Position numbers and translations under genes: made by a program. From CBDUMN01 sp965368335 (lineage in GTDB: Bacteria > Pseudomonadota > Alphaproteobacteria > Rhodospirillales > JAPHRK01), in assembly GCA_965368335.1 (NCBI GenBank), contig CBDUMN010000092.1, forward strand, positions 1 to 13,665: a DNA stretch of 13,665 bases, written 5' to 3'. The notes under the pieces are model-generated. The model worked only from the letters and a program-made list of their open reading frames with translations. It had not been told where the DNA came from and did no database searches. Of this stretch, positions 1-4,827 are shown in pieces (within the stretch, counting starts at the first letter, position 1; each line of letters begins with the position of its first letter).

Positions 1-71
1 CCCTCGGCTAAATCGAATGAACAGAATTGCATCAGATTAATGAGTCCTGACCCTAATTCATCGACAGCATG

Positions 72-108
72 AGAGGCGACGTCTTGCTTGGCGTCGCCTC
101 TTCTTTTT
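72..108 (+). terminator. Rho-independent terminator of an unseen upstream plus-strand gene
   Basis: A perfect 10-bp stem (72-81 with 92-101, arm AGAGGCGACG), a 10-nt loop and a T-rich tail (101-108) read rightward. No such T-run follows on the minus strand, so it should stop a transcript entering from the left edge. One frame is open from base 1 to a TGA at 70-72, too short to decide whether it is the end of a gene. Confidence 0.75.
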
Positions 109-110
109 GC

Positions 111-132
111 GACCGCTATTTAGCGGTCTTTT
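111..132 (+). terminator. Second terminator-like palindrome at the kinase stop codon
   Basis: GACCGCTA (111-118) and TAGCGGTC (121-128) form a perfect inverted repeat that contains the stop codon of the minus-strand kinase gene. On plus it is followed by TTTTCTTCTT, so it looks like a back-up for the terminator just to its left. On minus the tail is A-rich, so it is a poor terminator for the kinase gene itself. Confidence 0.4.
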
Positions 133-811
133 CTTCTTCCGTTTCCGGGATAATGCCGATCACTTCAAGCGCCCTGATGACCAAGTCGGCCGCCTGGGCG
201 TAGTTGGTGAACTGGTCGGTGTTGATGGTCAGGTCGAACTTGGTCGGATCGTTGATGCGGCTGGAGAAGATACTCCAAAGATACTTGCCCCTGACGCTCC
301 GGCGTTCGCGGACCTTCTTTTTCGCCTCGCTCAGGTCGATCCCTTCGCGCTGGGCGACCCGTTTGGCGCAGGCGTCTATGCTGCCGGTAATGCGGACCCT
401 GAGAATTTTCCGTCCTTCAAGGATGACATGAGCGCCCCGGCCCATAATCACGCCGCCGCTGCGGTAGATGGCGCGAATGGCGGTAACCAAAGCTTTCTGA
501 TAATCGTCGCGGGTGACGTTCTTGCCGAAAACCATGGCGTAAAGCCAAGCGTCACTCGCCGTATTGACCGTTTCATGGAGCTTGGACATGAGAGCTTTGT
601 TGGCGTTTTTCTGGCGCGCAATATCGTCCAGGATTTCTTTGTTATAGATTCGGACGCCGAGCTTTTCAGCCACCATTTCAGCGATTTCGTCACCGCCGCT
701 TCCGAAGTCCCGCGAGATGGTGACGGTTGGAGGCGGCGTTTGCTCAATCTCCGGTTTCTGCGACTCGTTGGCTGAAATCAGCGCTTTAATGACGGCTTGT
801 GTGTCGACCAT
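116..811 (-). CDS. Cytidylate kinase-like family protein
   Basis: This 231-residue protein matches the cytidylate-kinase-like (Cytidylate_kin2) group of P-loop nucleotide kinases. After a variable N-terminus of about 28 residues comes the degenerate P-loop ISRDFGSGGDEIAE (32-45). It is followed by the LGVRIYNKEIL segment (51-61), a GRGAHVIL stretch (124-131) and RVRITG (138-143) leading into an Arg-rich lid-like region. The lysine of a canonical GxxGxGKS loop is absent, which is normal for this group as I know it. A cytosolic phosphotransfer role is inferred from the family; the real substrate is not established and need not be CMP. The start ATG has a purine-rich site (AAGGGGG) 5 nt upstream. 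It is separated from the doxX-like gene by about 150 bases and is probably its own unit. Confidence 0.85.
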   Translation of the reverse strand: MVDTQAVIKALISANESQKPEIEQTPPPTVTISRDFGSGGDEIAEMVAEKLGVRIYNKEILDDIARQKNANKALMSKLHETVNTASDAWLYAMVFGKNVTRDDYQKALVTAIRAIYRSGGVIMGRGAHVILEGRKILRVRITGSIDACAKRVAQREGIDLSEAKKKVRERRSVRGKYLWSIFSSRINDPTKFDLTINTDQFTNYAQAADLVIRALEVIGIIPETEEEKTAK

Positions 812-914
812 GATATCCCCCTTTTCTTGGAGGCAGACAGCTTAATACCCTACCCGTCCATATTACTCCCTTATGGGGCGGAGGGCCAGGAAAAACGGGT
901 TAAAATCCAAAGCC

Positions 915-935
915 TTAGCATTGTGCAGATGCTAA
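915..935. repeat. Perfect inverted repeat between doxX-like and kinase genes
   Basis: TTAGCAT (915-921) and ATGCTAA (929-935) are perfect reverse complements around a 7-nt spacer. On minus the second arm is followed by a broken T-rich stretch (GGCTTTGGATTTT), so it might be a weak terminator of the bufferin operon. It could equally be an operator upstream of the kinase gene. I cannot decide between these. Confidence 0.4.
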
Positions 936-961
936 CGGAAATGGTGGCTTCCAGGGGAGGT

Positions 962-1465
962 TTACCCCCTGAATTTCCTGGCTATGAGATGGTCTAGCGC
1001 CAGGGGGCCGGGGCCGCGGGCGATGATCAGGAGCAGTGCGCCCGCCCAGAGGGAGTGATCGGCCCAGAGGTTTGGATAAACGAACAACTGGATTACTAAA
1101 GTCATGCCGAGCAAGGCTCCTGCGCTGAGCCGCGAGGTAAGCCCAATGACCAGCAAAACCGGAAAAACATGCTCGCCGATAGTCGCCATGTAGGCGGCCG
1201 CTTCAGGTGGAAGAAGCGGCACTTTATACTCTTCTTCAAAAAGAAAAATAGTGCTGTCGGTAAGGGTGAAGCCATCGACCTTCGTTTGACCGGAACGGAA
1301 AAAAATACCGGCAACCCCTAAGCGGAGGAAAAGGACGATAAAACCGTTGGGAATGCGTTCCGCCAGGTCCAAAGCTTTGCCGATAAACGATTGCAAGCCG
1401 GTTGCCTCCAGTGGGGTTGGGGTGTTGTCATTGGTTGGTTTGGCGGGCTCGGTCATTAGATACAT
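962..1465 (-). CDS. DoxX family membrane protein of the bufferin operon
   Basis: This is a small integral inner-membrane protein of 167 residues with about four hydrophobic segments (roughly residues 40-60, 88-110, 113-133 and 138-155). The first holds the RLGVAGIFFRSGQTKVDG signature of the DoxX family. It is the last gene of the bufferin operon, 5 nt after the bufC stop codon, so co-translation is likely. DoxX-type proteins are frequent fourth members of bufferin and related gold-induced (gig) operons, but their biochemical job there is not clear. A redox or quinone-linked membrane role is only inference. An alternative in-frame ATG lies three codons in. No convincing terminator with a T-run follows; only a CAGGGG/CCCCTG hairpin overlaps the stop codon. 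Confidence 0.88.
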   Translation of the reverse strand: MYLMTEPAKPTNDNTPTPLEATGLQSFIGKALDLAERIPNGFIVLFLRLGVAGIFFRSGQTKVDGFTLTDSTIFLFEEEYKVPLLPPEAAAYMATIGEHVFPVLLVIGLTSRLSAGALLGMTLVIQLFVYPNLWADHSLWAGALLLIIARGPGPLALDHLIARKFRG

Positions 1466-1470
1466 CCATC

Positions 1471-2250
1471 TTATTGCTGTTCGGTCTCAATGGCGGTGAA
1501 AACGTCTGCTTCCATCAGGTCGGTAAGGGCCGCCTGCAAATCAAAGCCGGTGTCTTGTTCTGCGGCGGCTTCGTAGGATTGGGTCAGGTTTCTTCCTTCC
1601 GACAGGCTGCGTAAAAAGATAAAAGCCGCTTCGGTCAGGGTGAGGATTTGCACCTCCAGATCGGGGCGATGGATGAGCAGATGCGAGGGAGCAGGTTCGA
1701 TCTTCACGGTGTCTTTGGGCTCGTCTTCGACTTGGGCCAGTTCCCAGAGGGCGATCAAAGGGTAGGGTGAAACCAGTAAGTTTGCGCTGGGTGACAGGCG
1801 AAGCCGTAGTCCGGCAATCTGCTCGGGCCCCAGGTCGGCAAAAATTGAGCCGGTGATCGGCGTTGCATCGGCGGCATGGAAAGCGTTATGGCGAGCCCAT
1901 TCCAGGCGCGCTATGTCGGCAAGGTAGGGCAGTCGCCGGGCAGGCTCAAAATTATTGAGGAAGGCCGGAAAATCTTCACCGTAAGCGATCAGTGCGCCTC
2001 TGCTTGGTGGATGGTTGCGTGCGAATCCACCAGCCAGAGCATTGAAAAAATTATTGCCGACAAACTGCTGGATGGTCGGGTAAACGGCTTTCAAGGCTTC
2101 GGTCAGGGTGATGACCACGTTGTTTTGGTGAATTCGTAGCCGAGCCGAGGCGGGAATTTCTCCCCCCACTATGGCGCGGGCTGCAAAATCGGTGTGGTCT
2201 TTGGACAGTAAGGCCGTCTTGAAATTGGCCTGAAGGCTATTCAGCTGCAT
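1471..2250 (-). CDS. bufC: BufC/HvfC-type partner of the bufferin maturase (DUF2063)
   Basis: This 259-residue protein has the N-terminal DUF2063 domain (about residues 5-95, with the QxxFxxALL... IHQNNV... VYPTIQQFVG pattern) seen in HvfC/BufC proteins. A second alpha/beta domain follows, ending in LTDLMEADVF. In the family this protein pairs with the DUF692 maturase and presents the precursor peptide to it; that role is known for relatives and inferred here. The gene overlaps the 3' end of bufB by 14 bases, which points to translational coupling and a fixed stoichiometry. It is cytosolic, with no signal peptide. The annotation rests on both sequence and operon context, and I see no alternative. 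Confidence 0.9.
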   Translation of the reverse strand: MQLNSLQANFKTALLSKDHTDFAARAIVGGEIPASARLRIHQNNVVITLTEALKAVYPTIQQFVGNNFFNALAGGFARNHPPSRGALIAYGEDFPAFLNNFEPARRLPYLADIARLEWARHNAFHAADATPITGSIFADLGPEQIAGLRLRLSPSANLLVSPYPLIALWELAQVEDEPKDTVKIEPAPSHLLIHRPDLEVQILTLTEAAFIFLRSLSEGRNLTQSYEAAAEQDTGFDLQAALTDLMEADVFTAIETEQQ

Positions 2251-3139
2251 GGCGCGTTCTTCCGTATTGCTCCATAACCGCTTCGGCCTTCGCGCCCTCG
2301 TTCATGAGAACCGAAAGGGCGGGAATGTTCGTATCCCACTCGATCAAGGTCGGTGCTGCGCCAAAAAGGGAAAGGGCTTCTTTGTAGAGCGCCCAAACAT
2401 CGTCGATGACTGGCGACCCGTGATCGTCAATACGGAGGCCCCTGCTTTCGGGGAAGTCCTTGATGATGTCGGTGTTGAAGTGGTGTCCGGCCAAGTGCAT
2501 CTCGGCGACCGGCGCGCCTTCGAGGGCCTGGATATAGCTTCTTGCGTCGAAGCGGTGATTCCAGGCGCTGACATAGACGTTGTTGACGTCGAGCAGAACG
2601 CCGCAGCCGGTCAGGTCGGCCAGCATCATCAGAAAGTCGGTTTCCGGGATGACTGAATCTTCATACTGAAGGTAGGTCGATGGGTTTTCGATGAGAATGC
2701 GTCGCCTGAGGACATCCTGGGCCTGTCGCACATGGTCGGCAATAATCTCCAATGTTTTTTGGGTATAGGGCAGGGGGAGAAGGTCGTTGAGATAGGTTCC
2801 GCCAATACTGCTCCAAGAGAGATGTTCCGAAACCAATGCCGGGCGGTATTTCTCGACCAGTTCTTTTTTGCGCTTCAGGTGCTGGAGGTCTAGGCCGTCG
2901 GCCGAGCCCAAAGACATCCCGACTCCGTGAAAGGAAAGGGGGTAGCGTTCGGCGATGGCTTCGAGATAGCGGTGCGGTGGTCCGCCTGCCCCCATGTAGT
3001 TTTCCGTATGCGCCTCGAACCAGCCGATGTCGGGGCGATCTTCGAGAATTTCCGTATAGTGTTGGGCCTTGAGCCCGATTCCGGCGCGCACCGGAATCGG
3101 GTTCTTCGTCAACCCATTTTGAATGAGGGAGGAGGCCAT
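2237..3139 (-). CDS. bufB: MNIO-family bufferin maturase (DUF692)
   Basis: This is a 300-residue multinuclear non-heme iron oxygenase (formerly DUF692), a TIM-barrel enzyme that modifies cysteines of a ribosomal precursor. Conserved blocks occur in family order: GIGLKAQHY (20-28), FEAHTENYMG (41-50), FHGVGMSLGS (70-79), SEHLSW (104-109), ILIENPSTY (148-156), LLDVNNVYVS (182-191), EMHLAGHH (213-220), DDHGSPV (238-244) and IEWDTNIP (266-273). Candidate metal ligands are H71, E105, E151, D184, H215, H240 and E267. In characterised bufferins this enzyme turns precursor cysteines into thiooxazole-type heterocycles; the same reaction is inferred here. It starts 9 nt after the bufA stop and overlaps bufC. 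It is cytosolic, so modification would precede export. Confidence 0.93.
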   Translation of the reverse strand: MASSLIQNGLTKNPIPVRAGIGLKAQHYTEILEDRPDIGWFEAHTENYMGAGGPPHRYLEAIAERYPLSFHGVGMSLGSADGLDLQHLKRKKELVEKYRPALVSEHLSWSSIGGTYLNDLLPLPYTQKTLEIIADHVRQAQDVLRRRILIENPSTYLQYEDSVIPETDFLMMLADLTGCGVLLDVNNVYVSAWNHRFDARSYIQALEGAPVAEMHLAGHHFNTDIIKDFPESRGLRIDDHGSPVIDDVWALYKEALSLFGAAPTLIEWDTNIPALSVLMNEGAKAEAVMEQYGRTRHAAE

Positions 3140-3148
3140 AATCGAAAC

Positions 3149-3421
3149 TTAGCCCTTTTTCTCGGTAAGGGAGCCACCGGCCAATCTTTCACAAAGACCT
3201 TTCGGCACAACGATGAAGGCGTCTTTCTGGTTGTCGACCTTCGATGTGCCGGCGCAGGAGGAGGTGGCTGTTTGGCAGTCGTTCTTGCCTGCAGCCGCAA
3301 CGCCGTAACATTTTTCTTTCCCGGCGGCCTGGGCCGTCTTGGGCGTAACCGCTGCGGTCAGGGCGACGGCCATGACGGCGGAAGAAACGATAGCGGCTTT
3401 GGTCAGGGGTTTGGTTTTCAT
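3149..3421 (-). CDS. bufA1: BufA1-family bufferin precursor (DUF2282)
   Basis: This 90-residue precursor has a Sec-type signal peptide (KTK basic start, hydrophobic core about 9-25, likely cleavage after TAQA at 29-32). The mature part carries four cysteines, C38, C49, C56 and C77, in the family pattern KCYGV..GKNDC..SSCAG..PKGLCERL. In studied bufferins the two central cysteines (C49 and C56 by position) become thiooxazoles and the mature peptide binds copper in the periplasm; here this is inferred from the family. It is the first gene of the operon, so its excess over the enzymes can be set by translation. The start ATG has a GGAGTGAG ribosome-binding site. All family landmarks are intact. 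Confidence 0.93.
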   Translation of the reverse strand: MKTKPLTKAAIVSSAVMAVALTAAVTPKTAQAAGKEKCYGVAAAGKNDCQTATSSCAGTSKVDNQKDAFIVVPKGLCERLAGGSLTEKKG

Positions 3422-3446
3422 CAGTGCTCACTCCATTCAGATTGGT

Positions 3447-3466
3447 CGGTCCGGAATGCCGAACCG
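3447..3466 (-). promoter_or_regulatory. Hairpin in the bufA1 5' untranslated region
   Basis: On the minus strand CGGTTCGG and CCGGACCG pair over 8 bp (one G-U) around a CAUU loop, shortly upstream of the bufA1 ribosome-binding site. A second small hairpin (CGGTTT/AAACCG) lies further upstream at about 3503-3518. The rest of the 375 bases between bufA1 and the divergent small gene is AT-rich, with repeated CACAG and TGTGA motifs around 3606-3641. I could not identify a convincing bufferin promoter. An extracytoplasmic-function sigma promoter would be expected from the family. Confidence 0.3.
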
Positions 3467-3711
3467 GTTTTTTGCAATGACCGAAACATGAGCGCCGATT
3501 TCGGTTTTTGGAAACCGCAAAAAAAGATGGAGGTCTTGCTTGCGGAGATAGGTGTCCGATCAATGTATTGAAAAATAATGATAAAATTGATGTGTTGCGT
3601 CTGTCTCACAGGCGTTCACAGTTCTGTCAGACCTATGTGAAAAGACGGCGCCTTGAAGTTTGAAAAGATAAAACAAACGAATTTAGTTGGTTATTTTTGT
3701 AACGATCTTCC

Positions 3712-3740
3712 TTGAATTGACGCCGGTCAAACAACTATAT
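3712..3740 (+). promoter_or_regulatory. Putative sigma70 promoter of the 34-residue peptide gene
   Basis: TTGAAT (3712-3717) and CTATAT (3735-3740) are separated by 17 bases, placing the transcript start about 50 nt before the small ORF. A GTAAC motif at 3700-3704 could alternatively be the -35 of an extracytoplasmic-function sigma promoter. The match is moderate. Confidence 0.35.
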
Positions 3741-3796
3741 GCGAGCCACCTCTATTAAAGACCCAGCAAACAAGTATGGTATAGGGAGTTAAACAT

Positions 3797-3901
3797 ATGA
3801 AGATCGTCAAGGAACTGGCTATCGCCACTGTCGTTCTGTCCGGTGTCGGTGTTGCTTTCACCGCCATTCTCAGCTCGGCAGCGATGCTGATCACTACCTG
3901 A
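3797..3901 (+). CDS. 34-residue hydrophobic small protein
   Basis: The frame encodes a 34-residue peptide starting MKIVKELAIATVV and ending in LITT. It has a short basic N-terminus and then an uninterrupted hydrophobic, Ala/Val/Gly-rich stretch (about residues 7-32), so it is either a single-pass membrane micropeptide or a signal-peptide-like leader with little mature part. I do not recognise a family, and it lacks the DUF1127 Arg/Leu pattern found next to known cuckoo-type RNAs. Support for a real gene comes from a GGGAG ribosome-binding site 8 nt before ATG, a plausible promoter upstream, and a very strong terminator 50 bases after the stop. It is divergent from the bufferin operon, so shared regulation is possible but not shown. 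Confidence 0.55.
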   Translation: MKIVKELAIATVVLSGVGVAFTAILSSAAMLITT

Positions 3902-4009
3902 TAATCCGACCCTTTTCTTTTTTCCTGTCGCCCCCCGGCGGGAAACGTGAACCGCGCGGCGCTTAATCTCCTCCCCCCCACGGAGCGCCGCGCGGTTTGC
4001 TTTTATTTT
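3902..4009 (+). ncRNA. Candidate 3'-UTR small RNA with anti-Shine-Dalgarno loop
   Basis: The stretch after the small ORF folds into two adjacent hairpins. The first (3921-3945) pairs TTTCC/GGAAA and CGCC/GGCG around a CCCC loop. The second (3950-3997) is the terminator stem, with a 22-nt loop (3963-3984) holding CTCCTCCCCCCC, which contains the CCUCC core of the 16S rRNA 3' end. Rhodobacter cuckoo (CcsR) RNAs also follow a small-protein gene and expose CCUCC loops; resemblance in layout is inference, not homology. A processed 3'-UTR RNA would fit. Confidence 0.35.
3950..4009 (+). terminator. Strong Rho-independent terminator of the small-peptide gene
   Basis: AACCGCGCGGCGC (3950-3962) pairs perfectly with GCGCCGCGCGGTT (3985-3997), a 13-bp stem, followed by TGCTTTTATTTT. 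The loop is unusually long (22 nt) and C-rich. It also insulates the next gene on the same strand. Confidence 0.75.
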
Positions 4010-4061
4010 CCAAAATCGATAGCCTCGCGCTGCTTCAAATAACAAAGTGCCGGAGTGCGCC

Positions 4062-4412
4062 ATGGCCGACGACCCCACCCAATTGCCTCTAGGTTTTGAG
4101 CTGTTGCTCGATGCGTTGGAACACAACCCGGCTGTTGAGAAAGTGCTGGTCGACTCCCTAGGCTCTCTCGGCGGGGTGGGACGTTGGTTCGACCTTTATG
4201 AAAAGATTTCCGAGGGGGATGGCATCAAGAGGGTGGTTGATACTTTTCTCGGCAATAAATCGGAGCGCGCCGTTCTTGCCGCCATTCTGATGAAGGCTGA
4301 TTATACCGCCCAGGCAGCCGAGATTTGTCCTGATTTTTGGAAAGCTTGGGGTGGGCTTGACCGGACCAATAAAGAAATTATTCTCGATATCCTGGCCGAT
4401 GAAGAGGGATAG
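4062..4412 (+). CDS. Hypothetical 116-residue acidic protein
   Basis: I do not recognise a family. The ATG at 4062 is preferred over an in-frame GTG at 4047 because CGGAG lies 6 nt before it. The product is soluble, predicted mainly helical and acidic at its C-terminus (ILDILADEEG), with no signal peptide, no membrane segment and a single cysteine (in AEICPDFWKAWGG). A Gly-rich turn (LGSLGGVGRWFDLYEKI) sits in the first half and a second aromatic patch (FWKAW) near the end. It stands between the strong terminator at 3950-4009 and a non-coding region, so it is probably monocistronic. GC content and codon use look like those of its neighbours, which argues for a real gene. Confidence 0.7.
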   Translation: MADDPTQLPLGFELLLDALEHNPAVEKVLVDSLGSLGGVGRWFDLYEKISEGDGIKRVVDTFLGNKSERAVLAAILMKADYTAQAAEICPDFWKAWGGLDRTNKEIILDILADEEG

Positions 4413-4435
4413 GTCGGTGCGCTAGCGCGGATTTG

Positions 4436-4449
4436 ATTTGTTCACAAAT
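4436..4449. promoter_or_regulatory. Palindromic operator-like site
   Basis: ATTTGT and ACAAAT form a perfect inverted repeat with a 2-base centre, in front of the TTGGAC and TATAGG promoter-like motifs at 4456-4477. A GCGCTAGCGC palindrome lies just upstream (4420-4429). This suggests a regulator site for the RNA candidate downstream; the regulator is unknown. Confidence 0.3.
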
Positions 4450-4479
4450 AGTTGTTTGGACGGGGGCGCTTTATAGGGA

Positions 4480-4638
4480 TAGCCTGTTTAAGTGAAAAGC
4501 ACCCCTTCCGGGGCTGGCTCAATCTATGAAGTCCCCTTTCCAACTCACTTCATGTGTCCCCCTTGAGCTGGCCCCGGAAACCGGGACCCATAACGGAGAA
4601 ACTTTTTTTGCCGGTCCGATTGTCGGGCCGGTTTTTTT
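4480..4638 (+). ncRNA. Candidate structured small RNA, plus strand
   Basis: No credible ORF is present, but nested pairings fill the segment: CCCC/GGGG near 4502-4513; GCTCAA (4517-4522) with TTGAGC (4563-4568), enclosing ATGAAGT (4526-4532) with ACTTCAT (4547-4553); then CCCGG/CCGGG at about 4573-4585; and a terminator at the end. The 14-nt loop 4533-4546 begins CCCCTTTCC and the inner asymmetric loop holds CCCCC, both able to pair with ribosome-binding sites. Promoter evidence is weak (TTGGAC 4456-4461 with poorly spaced -10 motifs), so it could also be the 3' UTR of the preceding gene. Confidence 0.35.
4611..4638 (+). terminator. Rho-independent terminator
   Basis: CCGGTCCGA (4611-4619) pairs with TCGGGCCGG (4623-4631; one G-T), followed by seven T (4632-4638). 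It ends transcription of the candidate RNA or of the small hypothetical gene upstream. Confidence 0.8.
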
Positions 4639-4652
4639 GATGGAATGCGGGC

Positions 4653-4781
4653 AAAAAAAACCGATGGTGCAATCTCTCCGGCAGTTTGCGGAAGGGGGGT
4701 GGTCCTTTCCGCAGGCTGGCGTCTTCGGGGGGCGAAGAGCGTCATGGGGGGTGCGGGAGAAATCTTAAGCACCATCGGTAC
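4653..4781 (-). ncRNA. Candidate small RNA with C-rich loops, minus strand
   Basis: On minus the RNA would start near 4781 and end in eight T (4660-4653). ACCGATGGTGC (4779-4769) pairs perfectly with GCACCATCGGT (4670-4660), an 11-bp closing stem that abuts both the predicted start and the T-run. Inside, TCTCC pairs with GGAGA, and two local hairpins appear: TCTTCG/CGAAGA with a CCCCC loop, and GCGGAA/TTCCGC with an ACCACCCC-type loop. A further single-stranded CACCCCCCATG run remains. The conserved SRP domain-IV motif and a 6S-like single long rod are not seen. C-rich loops suggest a regulator that pairs with Shine-Dalgarno sequences; this is inference. Confidence 0.5.
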
Positions 4782-4787
4782 AGTTGT

Positions 4788-4815
4788 TATATAGAATTAT
4801 TCCAACTCGAGGCAA
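4788..4815 (-). promoter_or_regulatory. Sigma70-like promoter of the minus-strand RNA
   Basis: On minus, TTGCCT (4815-4810) and TATATA (4793-4788) are 16 bases apart, predicting a start at about 4782-4780, exactly where the 11-bp closing stem begins. It lies immediately downstream of the transporter stop codon, so the RNA need not depend on transporter transcription. Confidence 0.5.
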
Positions 4816-4827
4816 GAGCTTTTGTAG

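Noticed and set aside
107..775. Plus-strand frame of 222 codons
   Set aside because: Antisense to the kinase-like gene; it also begins inside the terminator region.
3490..3530. Terminator from the CGGTTT/AAACCG hairpin
   Set aside because: The A/T run lies on the wrong side of the hairpin for termination on either strand.
2927..3571. Plus-strand frame of 214 codons
   Set aside because: Antisense to bufA1 and the start of bufB; no recognisable domain and no ribosome-binding support.
4526..4768. 80-codon plus frame, and the 76-codon minus frame at 4545-4775
   Set aside because: Both cross terminators and the structured RNA candidates, have no ribosome-binding site and show no domain.
4653..4781. 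SRP RNA (ffs) or 6S RNA
   Set aside because: The SRP GGAAGCAGCC-type apical motif is absent on both strands, and the fold is a closed multi-branch with short C-loop hairpins, not the long rod with a central bubble of 6S. A covariance search would be decisive.
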